From the NCBI GenBank assembly GCA_039819065.1, contig JBCBSS010000121.1, positions 1 through 25,110 of the forward strand: a stretch of 25,110 bases of DNA, written 5' to 3'. Under the pieces are notes generated by a model that saw nothing but the letters and a program-made list of their open reading frames with translations, made no database searches and was not told where the DNA came from. Positions 24,541-25,110 of this stretch are shown one piece after another. Numbering within the stretch: position 1 is the stretch's first letter; each line of letters starts with the position of its first letter. The DNA comes from JBCBSS01 sp039819065 (lineage in GTDB: Bacteria; Bacteroidota; Bacteroidia; Cytophagales; Cyclobacteriaceae). Both the position numbers and the translations under genes were made by a program.

Positions 24541-25110
24541 TGCACCAGCAATAGTTTTAAGTTGTACAAAAACCTACCTGTCGTGAAAAGAAAATATTAA
24601 ACCGCCCAGCTACTTACCAAGCCCTTCATTAAGAAAATTGATTACCCAACAATACTATAAGAAGCAAAGATTAACGCACCCTCAAGGGTCAGCACGTATT
24701 CCCCATTCTTTGCTTGAATGATCTATATCCAATGGCCTTAGTGTGATGGTGAGGCCAGCGAAGGTTGAAATAGTTACCTTATTAAATATACTGATCATTT
24801 ATCACTTCTCTAAGTCCTTTTGTTTAAATAATTATAAAAAAATTTAAAGTTAGATTAAGGGCGACTCGTATCTTGGAATCAATTTTTTTACTTACAATTT
24901 TCACTCATTATTAATGGTTTAGTTAATCAGGGTATTCAACAATCGTGAGCTAAACAATTGCATACTTTTTCACCCACAGGTCATTTTGTTAATGGAATCT
25001 TACTATTCAGGTAAACCAATTGCCTGGAAAAAATATCGGTTTTCATTTTAAGCTTAACTAGTAGCCTATAAACAGTTTCTATTTAGTTTTTAGCACTGGG
25101 TTTCAAGGCT
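24541..25110. other. Gene-free AT-rich region at right edge
   Basis: About 570 bases upstream of the TPR-like gene. Short frames only, no RNA gene recognised, no clear repeats. The minus-strand promoter of the TPR-like gene should be in the first 100 bases; a weak TAGGTTTT, near the Bacteroidota -7 form, reads on the minus strand near 24575, but no good -33 element was seen. Confidence 0.5.

Noticed and set aside
24541..25110. Short plus-strand frame starting ATGGAATCTTAC near 24991
   Set aside because: It ends after about 19 codons and shows no supporting features.

Overview
This window carries most of the structural operon of an extracellular contractile injection system (eCIS; the Afp/PVC/MAC/AlgoCIS family of phage-tail-like particles). 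The gene types, the AT-rich intergenic regions, the heptad tandem repeats and the exported proteins whose predicted cleavage site leaves an N-terminal Gln all point to a Bacteroidota bacterium, probably a marine or soil Cytophagales relative. That placement is an inference from style, not from a marker gene.

Layout: positions 20345 down to 5 hold fourteen genes on the minus strand. Most are separated by only a few bases or overlap. In transcription order they are: cap/terminator protein (DUF4255, Pvc16-like); a 349-aa beta-rich protein that may be a cap adaptor; a long sheath with an extra inserted domain; a short sheath; tube protein; tube-initiator-like protein; a 50-aa DUF5908 (Pvc6-like) protein; LysM hub protein (Pvc7-like); VgrG-like spike (Pvc8); PAAR tip (Pvc10); gp25 wedge (Pvc9); baseplate J-like protein (Pvc11); a giant Pvc12-like baseplate protein; and a 942-aa protein in the tail-fibre (Pvc13) position. 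The last one ends in Ig-like domains and runs into the left edge. The tape measure (Pvc14), the AAA+ ATPase (Pvc15) and any recognisable toxin are absent, so the locus presumably continues to the left or is split. The encoded particle would be a contractile sheath around a rigid tube, capped at one end, with a VgrG/PAAR spike on a wedge baseplate at the other.

The operon has one sizeable internal gap, about 220 bp between the VgrG and PAAR genes. It is filled by two different arrays of perfectly phased 7-bp units on either side of a REP-like hairpin. At the left edge a 31-bp inverted repeat (30 of 31 bases matching) supplies the stop codon of the 942-aa gene, which makes that C-terminus suspect.

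The right flank (20346-25110) is different in character. It is AT-rich and contains at least three copies of a composite hairpin-rich intergenic repeat. Among these lie two small exported proteins on the plus strand, one a lipoprotein and one a secreted protein, neither of recognised function. Then comes a minus-strand TPR-like cytoplasmic protein of a kind found in Cytophagales, followed by about 570 bp with no gene I can support. Nothing directly links these flanking genes to the injection system.
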